In this document: positions 17,239 through 25,335 of the stretch, in pieces | Numbering within the stretch: the first letter of the stretch is position 1 | Layout of the letters: each line of letters opens with the position of its first letter | Assembly (NCBI GenBank): GCA_016281355.1 | Contig: JAEEIL010000025.1 | Span: forward strand, 1 to 64,000 | Origin: Elusimicrobiaceae bacterium | Lineage (GTDB): Bacteria > Elusimicrobiota > Elusimicrobia > Elusimicrobiales > Elusimicrobiaceae | Direction: 5' to 3' | DNA length: 64,000 bases | The notes under the pieces: generated by a model | What the model saw: the letters and a program-made list of their open reading frames with translations, nothing else | Database searches by the model: none | Told to the model about the DNA's origin: nothing | Program-made: the position numbers and the translations under genes

Positions 17239-17266
17239 ATGGCCTTGCGTTTACGCGCAAGGCCAT
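17239..17266 (+). other. Strong intergenic hairpin after the capsid gene
   Basis: An 11-bp perfect stem, ATGGCCTTGCG with its complement, and a 6-base loop lies 7 bases past the capsid stop. No T-run follows, so it is unlikely to be a full terminator. It may stabilise or process the capsid mRNA, raising capsid dose over downstream genes. Confidence 0.6.
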
Positions 17267-17281
17267 ATATGAGAGGTTAAA

Positions 17282-17845
17282 ATGTCTTTACCCACAAATG
17301 CAGCAACCACTTTAGAAAATTTAAAAAAATATTTAAATATTGATATAAATGATACTTCAAAAGACGATCTTTTTGAACTTTTAATTGAAAGCGTAACCAA
17401 TGCCGCGGAGGAATATTTAGGCCGCTATATAGTAGCACGCCAAATAAGCCAAGAGCCTTATGATTGTACAAATTCCAAAAGCAAATATTTGCAACTTAGG
17501 CAATACCCGGTAACAAGTGTAACAAGTATTGTCGAGGACGGTGAAACTTTAAATACCGCCACTTTAAAAATAGATAATTCAAACGGCATTATCAGGCGTA
17601 ATATTTTTTGGAAAGGCGCTGTTTTAGTGACTTATACCGCCGGGCTTGCCTCAAATACCGCAAGTGTTCCAAAAAACATACAACTTGCGATTTGGCAATG
17701 GATATCTTACCTTGTAAATACAAAAGAATCAGAAGGCATAGACAGCGAAACTTTAGGCGATTATTCCGTAAATTATCTGGAACAAACCCAAATACCGAAT
17801 GCCGTTATAAGTTTGCTTGAAGGTTATAAAAGGATTGATTTATAA
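17282..17845 (+). CDS. Head-tail connector (HK97 gp6-like)
   Basis: Predicted product of 187 aa. The opening TTLENLKKYLNIDINDTSKD and the alpha-helical core with AAEEYLGRYI match the gp6-like connector (phage_gp6 / YqbG) family. These proteins form a ring under the portal. The C-terminal half has the expected PVTSVTSI and IQLAIWQWISYLV segments. Position right after the capsid is standard for siphoviruses and gene transfer agents. Preceded by AGAGG. Confidence 0.85.
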   Translation: MSLPTNAATTLENLKKYLNIDINDTSKDDLFELLIESVTNAAEEYLGRYIVARQISQEPYDCTNSKSKYLQLRQYPVTSVTSIVEDGETLNTATLKIDNSNGIIRRNIFWKGAVLVTYTAGLASNTASVPKNIQLAIWQWISYLVNTKESEGIDSETLGDYSVNYLEQTQIPNAVISLLEGYKRIDL

Positions 17846-17855
17846 GGGGGAATAA

Positions 17856-18185
17856 ATGTCGCTTAAAACACTATTAAATAAAACCTGCAAAATCAGCCAA
17901 ATAACTTATACACAAGAGGTAGAAAGCGGCGAACAAAAAACAATCGCAACTGTATTAGAAAGCGCTTTGCCTTGCCGTTTAAGAACAAGAACCGTCAGCG
18001 AACGGAAATATTCTTTGCCGGCATATAGTTTGGCAACACATTCAATATACGTACAAGCAAAAAGTATCCTTTACGGCAAAAAACTTGCCGTAGAAATTGA
18101 AGATAATACCTATGACGTAATAGGTTTAATAAATATGGGCGGAGAAGAAAGGCTTTTTTGTTTGTATGCAGAAAGGAGGGGCTAA
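17856..18185 (+). CDS. Head closure / head-tail adaptor protein
   Basis: Predicted product of 109 aa, a small beta-barrel protein of the phage head-tail joining type (SPP1 gp16 / HK97 head-closure). Evidence is size, gene order and the pattern LNKTCKISQIT...CRLRTRTVSERKYS...YDVIGLINMGG seen in these adaptors. It would seal the connector after DNA packaging. AAGGGGG ribosome site; its stop overlaps the next start as TAATG. Confidence 0.75.
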   Translation: MSLKTLLNKTCKISQITYTQEVESGEQKTIATVLESALPCRLRTRTVSERKYSLPAYSLATHSIYVQAKSILYGKKLAVEIEDNTYDVIGLINMGGEERLFCLYAERRG

Positions 18186-18613
18186 TGTTTTTTCCGAAAA
18201 TAAATTGTCAAAGTTTACAACTTAAAACAAATATCAACCATGCAAATAAAAAATTTGAAACTTACCAAAAAACTTTGGTTAATGACTTGGCCGGGAAAAT
18301 TAAAAGAAGTTTATACTTCCTTTTAAGTACAGAAGTCGAAAAATCCGGCAATAAGAAATTGCGTTCCAAACCTGGAGAAGCACCGCGTATGGAAAGCGGA
18401 AAACTTCGCTCAAGCATTGACGTAAAAATTTATACTTCCGGCAAAAGTTTAGGTTTGCAAGCAGGCGTTTTTAACGGTGAAGCCAACTACGCAAAAATGC
18501 TTGAATACGGCACAGCCCGCATTAAACCGCGCCCTTTCTTGCGTCCTGTTTTAAGTATGTATAAACAGGTTTTGCAAAAAAACTTACCGAGCGCAGAGGA
18601 TTTATTTTTATGA
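18185..18613 (+). CDS. HK97 gp10-like tail/head-tail joining protein
   Basis: Predicted product of 142 aa from the ATG at 18185 (MFFPKINC), which follows AAAGGAGGGG closely; an upstream start at 18158 would overlap the previous gene by 28 bases. The signatures KPGEAPRMESGKLRSSI (about 66-82), NYAKMLEYGTARIKPRPFL (about 100-118) are diagnostic of the HK97_gp10 family. Its exact structural role varies between phages. Overlaps the next gene by 4 bases. Confidence 0.88.
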   Translation: MFFPKINCQSLQLKTNINHANKKFETYQKTLVNDLAGKIKRSLYFLLSTEVEKSGNKKLRSKPGEAPRMESGKLRSSIDVKIYTSGKSLGLQAGVFNGEANYAKMLEYGTARIKPRPFLRPVLSMYKQVLQKNLPSAEDLFL

Positions 18614-19005
18614 TAGCACAAGATATTTACGCTTATTTATCTTCAGACAGCACATTACAAACCGCTTTAAGAGCAACTGTAACAGATACTAAAATTTATC
18701 CAAACTATGCACGCTTATCATCAAGATTACCATTTATCGTTTACCAAAGCACAAACCCTGGCGGTACACAAGATGAAGTATTAAACGAAGAAGATTTTAC
18801 CATAATAATTACTTCTGACACTTATGCAACAACCGTTGCCATAAGTTATATAGTAAGCGCTTTGCTTGATTTGACGGAAGCACAAATACCGTCTGATATC
18901 TACAACATTTACTATTCCAAAAAAATAGGCGGCAATGATTATGCCGACGATTTAGGCCGTCATGTACGTGCCCTAAATTTTACCTTTAAATTCAATAAAA
19001 AATAA
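18610..19005 (+). CDS. Tail completion/terminator protein (DUF3168-like)
   Basis: Predicted product of 131 aa. IYAYLSSDSTLQTALRA at the N-terminus, the central RLPFIVYQSTNPG and the C-terminal GRHVRALNFTFKF match the DUF3168 / tail terminator family, which caps the tail tube and joins it to the head. Gene order (gp10-like, this, tail tube) is canonical. Confidence 0.82.
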   Translation: MIAQDIYAYLSSDSTLQTALRATVTDTKIYPNYARLSSRLPFIVYQSTNPGGTQDEVLNEEDFTIIITSDTYATTVAISYIVSALLDLTEAQIPSDIYNIYYSKKIGGNDYADDLGRHVRALNFTFKFNKK

Positions 19006-19024
19006 TTAATAGAGAGGAAACAAT

Positions 19025-19546
19025 ATGTCATCACCAACAAATATAGTAGTAGGGCTTGCCGCGGAAGGCACGCTTAAAATTGCATCTTACGGTACTGCCG
19101 AAAGCGGAGCAACTGACCTCGGCTTTATTAAAGGCGGTATTACTATTGAGCATGAGGAAACTTCCTACGACATTAAAGTGGACCAAGTGCTTGCAAGTAT
19201 AGCTAAAGTTACCACTGAAGAATCTTTAAAAATCAAAGTTACTTTAGCGGAAGCCACACTTTCTAATATTGCTCTTGCTTTAGGTGTTCCCACCCCGGCA
19301 AGTACAACACTTGAATTCGGCGACAAATCACAATGTACTTATTACACTTTATATGCCAATGTTAAAGGTGCAAACGGTACGAACAGAAAGTATACTTTTT
19401 GGAAATGTCGTCCAAATGGCAAAACCGCACAAAGTTATAAACGCGACGGCGAAACTTTAATTGAAGTAGAATTTGACGTAATGGCAGATACTACAAAAGA
19501 CCAAGCAAAACGCTTCGGTAAAATAGAAGATATTTCAGCCTCATAA
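19025..19546 (+). CDS. Major tail tube protein
   Basis: Predicted product of 173 aa. The pattern of an N-terminal strand, GFIKGGITIEHEETSYDIKVDQV (two short motifs: IKGGI, EETSYDIKVDQ) and VEFDVMADTTKD at the end fits phage tail tube proteins of the TP901-1/lambda V type, whose hexameric rings form the tube. Good AGAGG ribosome site at 19012-19017. It is separated from the chaperone by two bases. Confidence 0.85.
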   Translation: MSSPTNIVVGLAAEGTLKIASYGTAESGATDLGFIKGGITIEHEETSYDIKVDQVLASIAKVTTEESLKIKVTLAEATLSNIALALGVPTPASTTLEFGDKSQCTYYTLYANVKGANGTNRKYTFWKCRPNGKTAQSYKRDGETLIEVEFDVMADTTKDQAKRFGKIEDISAS

Positions 19547-19548
19547 AA

Positions 19549-19932
19549 ATGCAAATGAAACCCATTGATATACTCTGTCCTAGTGAGAGGCAAATTAAAA
19601 TACTTGGCAAAACCGTAACTTTGCGCCCCTTATCTATAAAACAAACAATAAATTTGGGGCGCATACTTGGCCAAATAAAAACCGAAATTCAGGCAAGTTT
19701 ACAAGATAAAAAACAAAACCCTGTTTTAAAAATTTTAGAACTTGCCGGCACCAATAAGACAAGGGAAATTTTAGATATCTTCACAAACAATGAATTTAAA
19801 GATACTCCGAATTTAGAAGATAAATTATCCCTTATTGAACTCAGCAATTTAGCTTTGGCTTTAACGGAAGTTAATGATTTTAAGCAAATAATGCTAAATT
19901 TTCGGGCAGCGCTGAAAGCAATAAACAATTAG
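19549..19932 (+). CDS. Tail assembly chaperone, short (unshifted) form
   Basis: Predicted product of 127 aa. Soluble, helical, in the slot between tail tube and tape measure where gpG-like chaperones occur. The N-terminus (DILCPSERQIKILGKTVTLRPLSIK) resembles other tail chaperones that start with a small beta hairpin. Near its end is the slippery heptamer A AAT TTT (19896-19902), giving a longer product in the -1 frame. Confidence 0.75.
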   Translation: MQMKPIDILCPSERQIKILGKTVTLRPLSIKQTINLGRILGQIKTEIQASLQDKKQNPVLKILELAGTNKTREILDIFTNNEFKDTPNLEDKLSLIELSNLALALTEVNDFKQIMLNFRAALKAINN

Positions 19933-20111
19933 ACGCTCTTTCCAGCGCTATATTTTTTACGGCGTCTTTTTACGGTCTTACCACAGACTATATTTTGGCC
20001 CAAAGTCCTTTATGGCTCCTTGAGGCTTGCCGCTTCGCAACTAAAGGGCGTAAACAAAATTTACCCATAGATAGCGACGGCCGATTATCCCTTATAGGAA
20101 TAAGCAAATGA
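19549..20111 (+). CDS. Tail assembly chaperone, -1 frameshift product (gpGT-like)
   Basis: Reading 118 codons in frame and slipping -1 on A AAT TTT (19896-19902) opens a 69-codon extension. It starts SGSAESNKQLDAL and ends at the TGA at 20109-20111, which overlaps the tape-measure ATG. The fused protein would be about 187 aa. The extension has no start codon or ribosome site of its own, is stop-free, and continues to the next gene, as expected of a real extension. In lambda and HK97 such fusions bind the tape measure during tail assembly. Confidence 0.7.
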
Positions 20112-20803
20112 ACGATAATGCAAATTCATTTTTTATAGAACTTTCTACTTTGTTTGATCCTGCCGGTTTTGATGCTGCACAAAACAAACTAACGCAAAGT
20201 GAAAGTGTTTTTAATAATTATTTCAAAAATTTAGAAGAGAAAAGTTCAAGTTTTGCCGGAGTATTTGAAAGTTATTCCTCAAAAGCTACCACTAATTCCT
20301 TATCGGCATTCAGTAGTTTTTTTGACGTAACTTCCAAAAATTTTTTGGATATGGAAAATCTTTCAAAGCAAGTATTTTCTTCTATTGCGAATGCTGCCTT
20401 TTCTTCTTTCAGCAGTTTTGCGACAAATGCACTTTTTGGAGGCGTTTCCGGTGAAACTTCATTTTTCGGAAACTTGTTAGGTAGCCGCAGAAGCGGTGGC
20501 CCAATTAATAAAACCGGGCCATATTATTTACATGAGGGGGAATTTGTTTTGCCACCCGAAATCGTAGAAAACATACAAAATAATCCGCTCCCAAACACCC
20601 AAGCAAACACCGGTGAAAGTGTAATAAACATTACGCTAAACAGCCCTATAACAATTAATGCGAATCAAGATTCACCGTTAAATGCAAGGGAAATTTGTGA
20701 AGAAATTGCTTCTGCCACAAGGCGTGGCGTAAGTTGGGCGGTAGAACAAGCAAAAATATCTTATAAAATCGGCAAACAACGCAGCGGGGAGGCATCTTTA
20801 TGA
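20108..20803 (+). CDS. Very short tape measure protein
   Basis: Predicted product of 231 aa. Coiled-coil N-terminal half with SLSAFSSFFDVTSKNFLDM-type helices and a small hydrophobic segment. Then the tape-measure C-terminal signature: RRSGGPINKTGPYYLHEGEF (about 131-150) followed by VLPPEIVENI. Siphovirus tape measures are usually 600-2000 residues. At about 1.5 A per residue this one predicts a tail near 35 nm. From memory, the Rhodobacter gene transfer agent also has a tape measure of about 220 residues. Its start overlaps the frameshift chaperone stop. Confidence 0.8.
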   Translation: MNDNANSFFIELSTLFDPAGFDAAQNKLTQSESVFNNYFKNLEEKSSSFAGVFESYSSKATTNSLSAFSSFFDVTSKNFLDMENLSKQVFSSIANAAFSSFSSFATNALFGGVSGETSFFGNLLGSRRSGGPINKTGPYYLHEGEFVLPPEIVENIQNNPLPNTQANTGESVINITLNSPITINANQDSPLNAREICEEIASATRRGVSWAVEQAKISYKIGKQRSGEASL

Positions 20804-21447
20804 GTATTAGTTGCATAGAAATTTTAACACCTAACTTGCTTGAAAATGCTACACTCTCGGAAACATCAAGTACAAAAACTTATACCTTTTCCGTATTAAC
20901 GGAAATAAATAAAATCATAATAAAAAATAGCAATTTAACTGCACTTACAATAGAATATAAAACTTCTGAAGAAGGTAACTTTTCCACAATTACAGCAATT
21001 GTTGAAACTTGTGGACAAGACTTTATATTTGTCTTTCCAACCGCCGTAAATATGCTTATACTTAAACTGACTTTCGCTTGTCAAAATACTTTAACTATTG
21101 GCAAAATTATTGCTGCAAGTACCTTGTTAAATCTAACTGAAGTCCTAAGCACTTTAAGCGGTAATATTTATACGCGTGAAGGTCATCATTATTTAGCAAA
21201 CGGGGCCCTTATTAAATGGCAGGATTTTGCAAAATTTAACCTTACTTTAAACCTTGAAAATATAAATTCTACCTTCAAACAAAACCTTGAAGATATTTTA
21301 ACAAACAATACTTTTTTAACTTATATTTTTTATGGTGATTTTGACATATCTCTTGCCGGTGAATATGCTTTAAGCCGCACACCGTTTTTTAATTTAGACA
21401 GGCGCCGTGCTTTATATAAAACAACTTTAAATTTACTTGAGAAATAA
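20800..21447 (+). CDS. Putative distal tail protein
   Basis: Predicted product of 215 aa, beta-rich, no membrane helix. Position after the tape measure and before the large hub protein suggests a distal tail or adaptor protein. The C-terminal HHYLANGALIKWQDF segment and the closing PFFNLDRRRALYKTTLNLL resemble tail-tip proteins, but I find no decisive signature. Overlaps the tape measure gene by 4 bases. Confidence 0.6.
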   Translation: MSISCIEILTPNLLENATLSETSSTKTYTFSVLTEINKIIIKNSNLTALTIEYKTSEEGNFSTITAIVETCGQDFIFVFPTAVNMLILKLTFACQNTLTIGKIIAASTLLNLTEVLSTLSGNIYTREGHHYLANGALIKWQDFAKFNLTLNLENINSTFKQNLEDILTNNTFLTYIFYGDFDISLAGEYALSRTPFFNLDRRRALYKTTLNLLEK

Positions 21448-21448
21448 T

Positions 21449-23791
21449 ATGAAAATACTTTCCCAATCTTTAACAAAAGCATTAAACAATCAAGCGCCGA
21501 TATATACAAAAAAATTTTTATTGTATACCCGCATCTGGCAAACACAAACAGAAACTTACACATTTTCCACCGCACAAGATATAACAAAATATATTTTGGA
21601 AACCTCAAAAATAAAGTGGAAATTAGATAATGAGGGATATTCTGTTTGGAATAATGCCGTCCTAAACTTAACTTTAAGTAATCAGGATAATTTTTTTGAT
21701 GAGACAAATATTTTTTGGGCAGGTGCAAAAATTGAAGTTTATACAACCGCAAAAACCCCTGGCACCAGCAATAATGAAGAAGTAAAAATCTTTCAGGGTT
21801 TTGTTTTGGAAGGCCCTGTTTACGACAAAGAAAACCGAACTCTATCCATTTCCTTAACAGGCCAACTCGCTTTGCTTGATACTTTTGGAGCTCAAGATTT
21901 AACACAATTTGCCGAACTTGAAACCTTAACCCCATCAATTGATAATCCGACAAAAAAATTTACCACTCAAAATAATACGGTAAGTGAAATTGTTGCTATA
22001 TATCAAGGAAATCCGGAAGAAGGTATTGAAAATGCCACCCTCCTAAAAGCACATAATGATTACACCGTTTCTAATTTAGAAGATTATAAAAAACCCGCCG
22101 TAATTTCTTTAAATATTAATTTACCGCAAACCGATACTTTATGGTGTTCGTACCGCTATTATTATACCGATAAAACTTGCGAGTGGATTGCAAATCAAAT
22201 TGCTGATATTTGTGCAGCGCCCTCAAGACAAATTGACCGTGTATTTTATTCATCCACTGTTGAAGCGTATTACGGTTGCCCTACATATAATGATTTTAGC
22301 GAAGGCACTTTAAATTCCTTAACAGTAAACAATAATACCCTAGAACTTGAAGATAATTTTTTGCACGACACCGACTATACCTGGACCACAATTTCCGCCC
22401 CGTCAAATGCAAGCATAACTACTACACCATCTTCAATTATGGTAATTGCAACAGCTATTTCCACACCGGCGATTTTCAGAGCACCTGCAAATCAAGCCTA
22501 TGGAACTTGGGAAGCGGAAGTTTCAGTTGCACAGGAAGATGATATTTATCAATACAATTATTTTATTTCTTCCACTGATAATTTGGCAAATACAAACGGT
22601 TATTTACTGACTTTTGAATATAGTTATGATTATATCTTTTTCAATTTAAACCGTATAGATAACGGCCAAATAACATTTTTAAACCAATGGTATTATCAAC
22701 CCGGTAGATATATGCACCGCTTTCGCTACCGTATAACTAGAGCAGAAGACGGCACTTTTAAAATATGGTTTAAAAATATTACAAATCCAAGCGCTTGGGT
22801 TAGCGTTTTGGGTAATACTTGTCAAGATAACACTTACACTACTTCGAATTACCAATTTTTCAAAATGACCGGTTATGGGGGGAATAATGTTTATAATTAC
22901 CAAACAAGCCCACTTGTAAGCACAGGCGGAGGTACTTTAAGCCCGTACGGTACTTATTTAAGCCCGGAGATACATACCGGCATAAATTTTAAAAATTGGG
23001 GGAAACTCTCCTTTCAACAAATTTTAAATAATGGCAATGCAACTTTCTATATGCGTTTTAAAGATGAAGATGAGGCAAGCTGGTCCGCATGGGAAAGTAT
23101 AACTAATCACCAAGATATCACTTCTACGAAGAATTGTGCCCAAATCAAATGGGAAGCACGCAGTGATAGCACCCAAACCCAAGGCCCTGTTTTAAACAGT
23201 TTCGTTTTGAGTTGGAAACTCAGCGGGGTTGATATAGCAATAGTAAAAACAAAAGATATGTCATGTTTAGATGTTATGAAGGAACTTGCGACATTAAGCA
23301 GTTATCAGATAGGTTTTGATAGTGACGGTAAATTCTTATTTTTAAATCGATCTTTGAACACCACACCTTGCTTAACTCTAACGGCAAACGATATTATTAA
23401 CATTGAAAGTTTAGATTCCGGTTTAAACAAACTTTACACCGGTGTTAAAGTACAATTTGGGGAATTTTCTTATAAGGTAGATCCTTTTACCTTAGAAGAA
23501 GAACGCCCTAATATCATTGATAAATACGGTGTTAAAGAACTCTCCTTAAGTTCTGCTTTCCTGCCGGCACAAAATGCTAATTTAGCACGTGCCGCGGCCC
23601 CTGATATTTATGCACGTGCATGCAAGAAAAAGCAACGCGTAGCACTAATATGTAAGTTTTTACCCCAAATTGAACTGGGGGATATTTTGCAAATAGATTA
23701 TTCCCCGTTTTTGACGCTAACCGCAGAGGTAGAAGGCTTAGAGTTTGACCTTACTAATTGGCAGGTCCGGCTTGATTTGACGGAGATTTAA
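21449..23791 (+). CDS. Large tail hub / receptor-binding-region protein
   Basis: Predicted product of 780 aa from the ATG at 21449; an upstream TTG at 21437 would overlap the previous gene. The N-terminal 150 residues have the beta pattern of tail hub proteins (KFLLYTRIWQTQTETYTFST). A middle region (about 280-590) is rich in aromatic and Ser/Thr residues and looks like carbohydrate-binding or F5/8-type jelly rolls, with SWSAWESITNHQD near 555. The C-terminal MSCLDVMKELATLSSYQIGF and DILQIDYSP return to the hub fold. It would close the tail tip and contact the host cell. Confidence 0.7.
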   Translation: MKILSQSLTKALNNQAPIYTKKFLLYTRIWQTQTETYTFSTAQDITKYILETSKIKWKLDNEGYSVWNNAVLNLTLSNQDNFFDETNIFWAGAKIEVYTTAKTPGTSNNEEVKIFQGFVLEGPVYDKENRTLSISLTGQLALLDTFGAQDLTQFAELETLTPSIDNPTKKFTTQNNTVSEIVAIYQGNPEEGIENATLLKAHNDYTVSNLEDYKKPAVISLNINLPQTDTLWCSYRYYYTDKTCEWIANQIADICAAPSRQIDRVFYSSTVEAYYGCPTYNDFSEGTLNSLTVNNNTLELEDNFLHDTDYTWTTISAPSNASITTTPSSIMVIATAISTPAIFRAPANQAYGTWEAEVSVAQEDDIYQYNYFISSTDNLANTNGYLLTFEYSYDYIFFNLNRIDNGQITFLNQWYYQPGRYMHRFRYRITRAEDGTFKIWFKNITNPSAWVSVLGNTCQDNTYTTSNYQFFKMTGYGGNNVYNYQTSPLVSTGGGTLSPYGTYLSPEIHTGINFKNWGKLSFQQILNNGNATFYMRFKDEDEASWSAWESITNHQDITSTKNCAQIKWEARSDSTQTQGPVLNSFVLSWKLSGVDIAIVKTKDMSCLDVMKELATLSSYQIGFDSDGKFLFLNRSLNTTPCLTLTANDIINIESLDSGLNKLYTGVKVQFGEFSYKVDPFTLEEERPNIIDKYGVKELSLSSAFLPAQNANLARAAAPDIYARACKKKQRVALICKFLPQIELGDILQIDYSPFLTLTAEVEGLEFDLTNWQVRLDLTEI

Positions 23792-23792
23792 T

Positions 23793-24077
23793 ATGCAAAC
23801 CGTTTTTACTTCCAAACAAATAACAAACACTTTGCCTTTCATTTTTAAAATCAGTTTAACCGTTAAGAATTTGATTTTTATTTTGGCCGCATTACTTTCT
23901 TTTATTTTATGGTTTTCAGCGACTTTAAAAACCCCAAAACGCCTTGATAAAGTAGAAGAAACTTTGCATATATTTGCAACCCGCCAAAGCAAAATGGAGG
24001 GGGAAATAAATTTAATTTCACAAGATACAAAAATAATAAAAAATATTTTACTTAATAGGAGTAATTATGATAAATAA
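23793..24077 (+). CDS. Small membrane protein with C-terminal coiled coil
   Basis: Predicted product of 94 aa. One transmembrane helix (about 25-45), then a basic stretch and a coiled coil (LDKVEETLHIFATRQSKMEG). Such single-span proteins often sit next to holins in phage lysis modules, similar in size to XhlA but with the order of helix and coil reversed. It starts one base after the hub gene stop and overlaps the next gene by 11 bases. Function unproven. Confidence 0.55.
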   Translation: MQTVFTSKQITNTLPFIFKISLTVKNLIFILAALLSFILWFSATLKTPKRLDKVEETLHIFATRQSKMEGEINLISQDTKIIKNILLNRSNYDK

Positions 24078-24342
24078 AATGATCAACTTCATTAAAAAAG
24101 CAAAAGAATTTTTAAGGAATAAAAAGGTTTACTTAGCAGCAACAATAATAATCTTGCAAGCATTACTTACTTATATTGAACAACTCATATCTTTTAATGG
24201 GCTTACAGATTTTATTATATGGTGCAAAAATATTGCCTCTAATGATGCTACTTTACATCTGCTTGAAGGGCTTGGACTTTTCGGCCTGCGTGCAGTAATA
24301 GGCAACAAAACTGCCGAAAACAAAACAGAAACAAAAAATTAA
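24067..24342 (+). CDS. Putative holin-like small membrane protein
   Basis: Predicted product of 91 aa with one clear helix (VYLAATIIILQALLTYIEQL, about 21-40) and a second weaker hydrophobic stretch ending LLEGLGLFGLRAVIGNKT, a motif common in small phage membrane proteins placed near holins. No endolysin gene follows, which is unusual for a complete prophage. It is the last gene before the cluster terminator. Confidence 0.55.
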   Translation: MINKMINFIKKAKEFLRNKKVYLAATIIILQALLTYIEQLISFNGLTDFIIWCKNIASNDATLHLLEGLGLFGLRAVIGNKTAENKTETKN

Positions 24343-24411
24343 ATTTCACCGATTATAGGGTTTCTCCTTGCAAACAGCGTTTCTTACTTTTTCTAAACGC
24401 ACCCTATAAAA

Positions 24412-24435
24412 AACCCCCGAGATTAATCGGGGGTT
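24412..24435. terminator. Bidirectional terminator ending the head-tail cluster
   Basis: AACCCCCGA / TCGGGGGTT stem, 6-base loop, with a T-rich flank on each side. It separates the phage-like cluster from the convergent pilin-like gene. Confidence 0.85.
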
Positions 24436-24463
24436 GATTTTTAAAATAATTTACGACATTACA

Positions 24464-25204
24464 TTATGGTTTTTGTTCTTTGAAAATAGGCTCCTTCTCT
24501 TTGTTAACTGGGACTCTTGCCTCTTCACAGTTACATTTACGATTTTTTAAATCCCATTTGCAACCTCTTTTCTTACACAATGTGATTAATTCATCTTCAT
24601 CTACTAATACCGCCTTGCAAACACATTTTAGGCCTACCCACTCACAATTAGGTTTAAAAAGACACAATTCTTTATCGCCAAAAGAGGTTTTACATTTCTC
24701 ATTAGGCCCGATTATGTGGCCATCACTACAAGCCTTAACAGAGCCATCAAAACCAAACAAATTACAGGTTATATTGTCTTTAGTATCAATATCTTCGCAC
24801 ATTGTATCACCGGTGGCTAAATTCTTATATATTGCGTATATTGTACTATCATTGCCGCCACTTGCTTTTACCCTGTCTGCTATTACAATAGGCACTATGC
24901 TATTGGCTCTATCAAGCGATATCCTAAAATTATTAGTAGTATACACAGAACCATTAATTGCTTTTGACATATCTACATCTTCAAAGGTAATATCTAAATC
25001 GTCAAAAGTTTCCGCATACGTATTATTATCAAGCACATATCTATGCTGTGCAGTATATATGGTTTGCAAAATTTCTTCTGCTTCCGCATATTTTGATTTC
25101 TCAACTGACTTAAGATACTGGGGCAATGCTAAGCTACCAAGTACGCCTATAATAAGCACTACAACGAGTATCTCTATTAAAGTAAACCCTTTTTTATTTT
25201 TCAT
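24464..25204 (-). CDS. Type IV pilin-like protein with Cys-rich C-terminus
   Basis: Predicted product of 246 aa. The class III-type leader is MKNKKG followed by FTLIEILVVVLIIGVLG, with F at +1 and E at +5, so PilD-type processing and N-methylation are expected. Residues about 30-130 are a PilE/minor-pilin-like globular domain. The C-terminal 110 residues carry 12 cysteines. Two of the segments look repeated: C-x4-5-C-x-W then K-C-x-C. That tail is far from a usual pilin D-region, which has two cysteines. It is monocistronic. It could be a minor pilin or a pseudopilin presenting a disulfide-rich knob. Confidence 0.8.
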   Translation of the reverse strand: MKNKKGFTLIEILVVVLIIGVLGSLALPQYLKSVEKSKYAEAEEILQTIYTAQHRYVLDNNTYAETFDDLDITFEDVDMSKAINGSVYTTNNFRISLDRANSIVPIVIADRVKASGGNDSTIYAIYKNLATGDTMCEDIDTKDNITCNLFGFDGSVKACSDGHIIGPNEKCKTSFGDKELCLFKPNCEWVGLKCVCKAVLVDEDELITLCKKRGCKWDLKNRKCNCEEARVPVNKEKEPIFKEQKP

Positions 25205-25295
25205 AAAGCCTCCTTACGACACTTCACACTACATCACTTATATTATAGTAGTAAAAATGCTAAATAGCAACCCCCAGCCAAAATAAAAAAGCATA

Positions 25296-25324
25296 AAAAT
25301 ACCCCTCAAAAAGAGGGGTATTTT
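25296..25324 (-). terminator. Intrinsic terminator
   Basis: AAAATACCCCTC / GAGGGGTATTTT stem with a 5-base loop just after the ankyrin protein stop on the minus strand. Confidence 0.85.
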
Positions 25325-25335
25325 GCTTAGATTAC

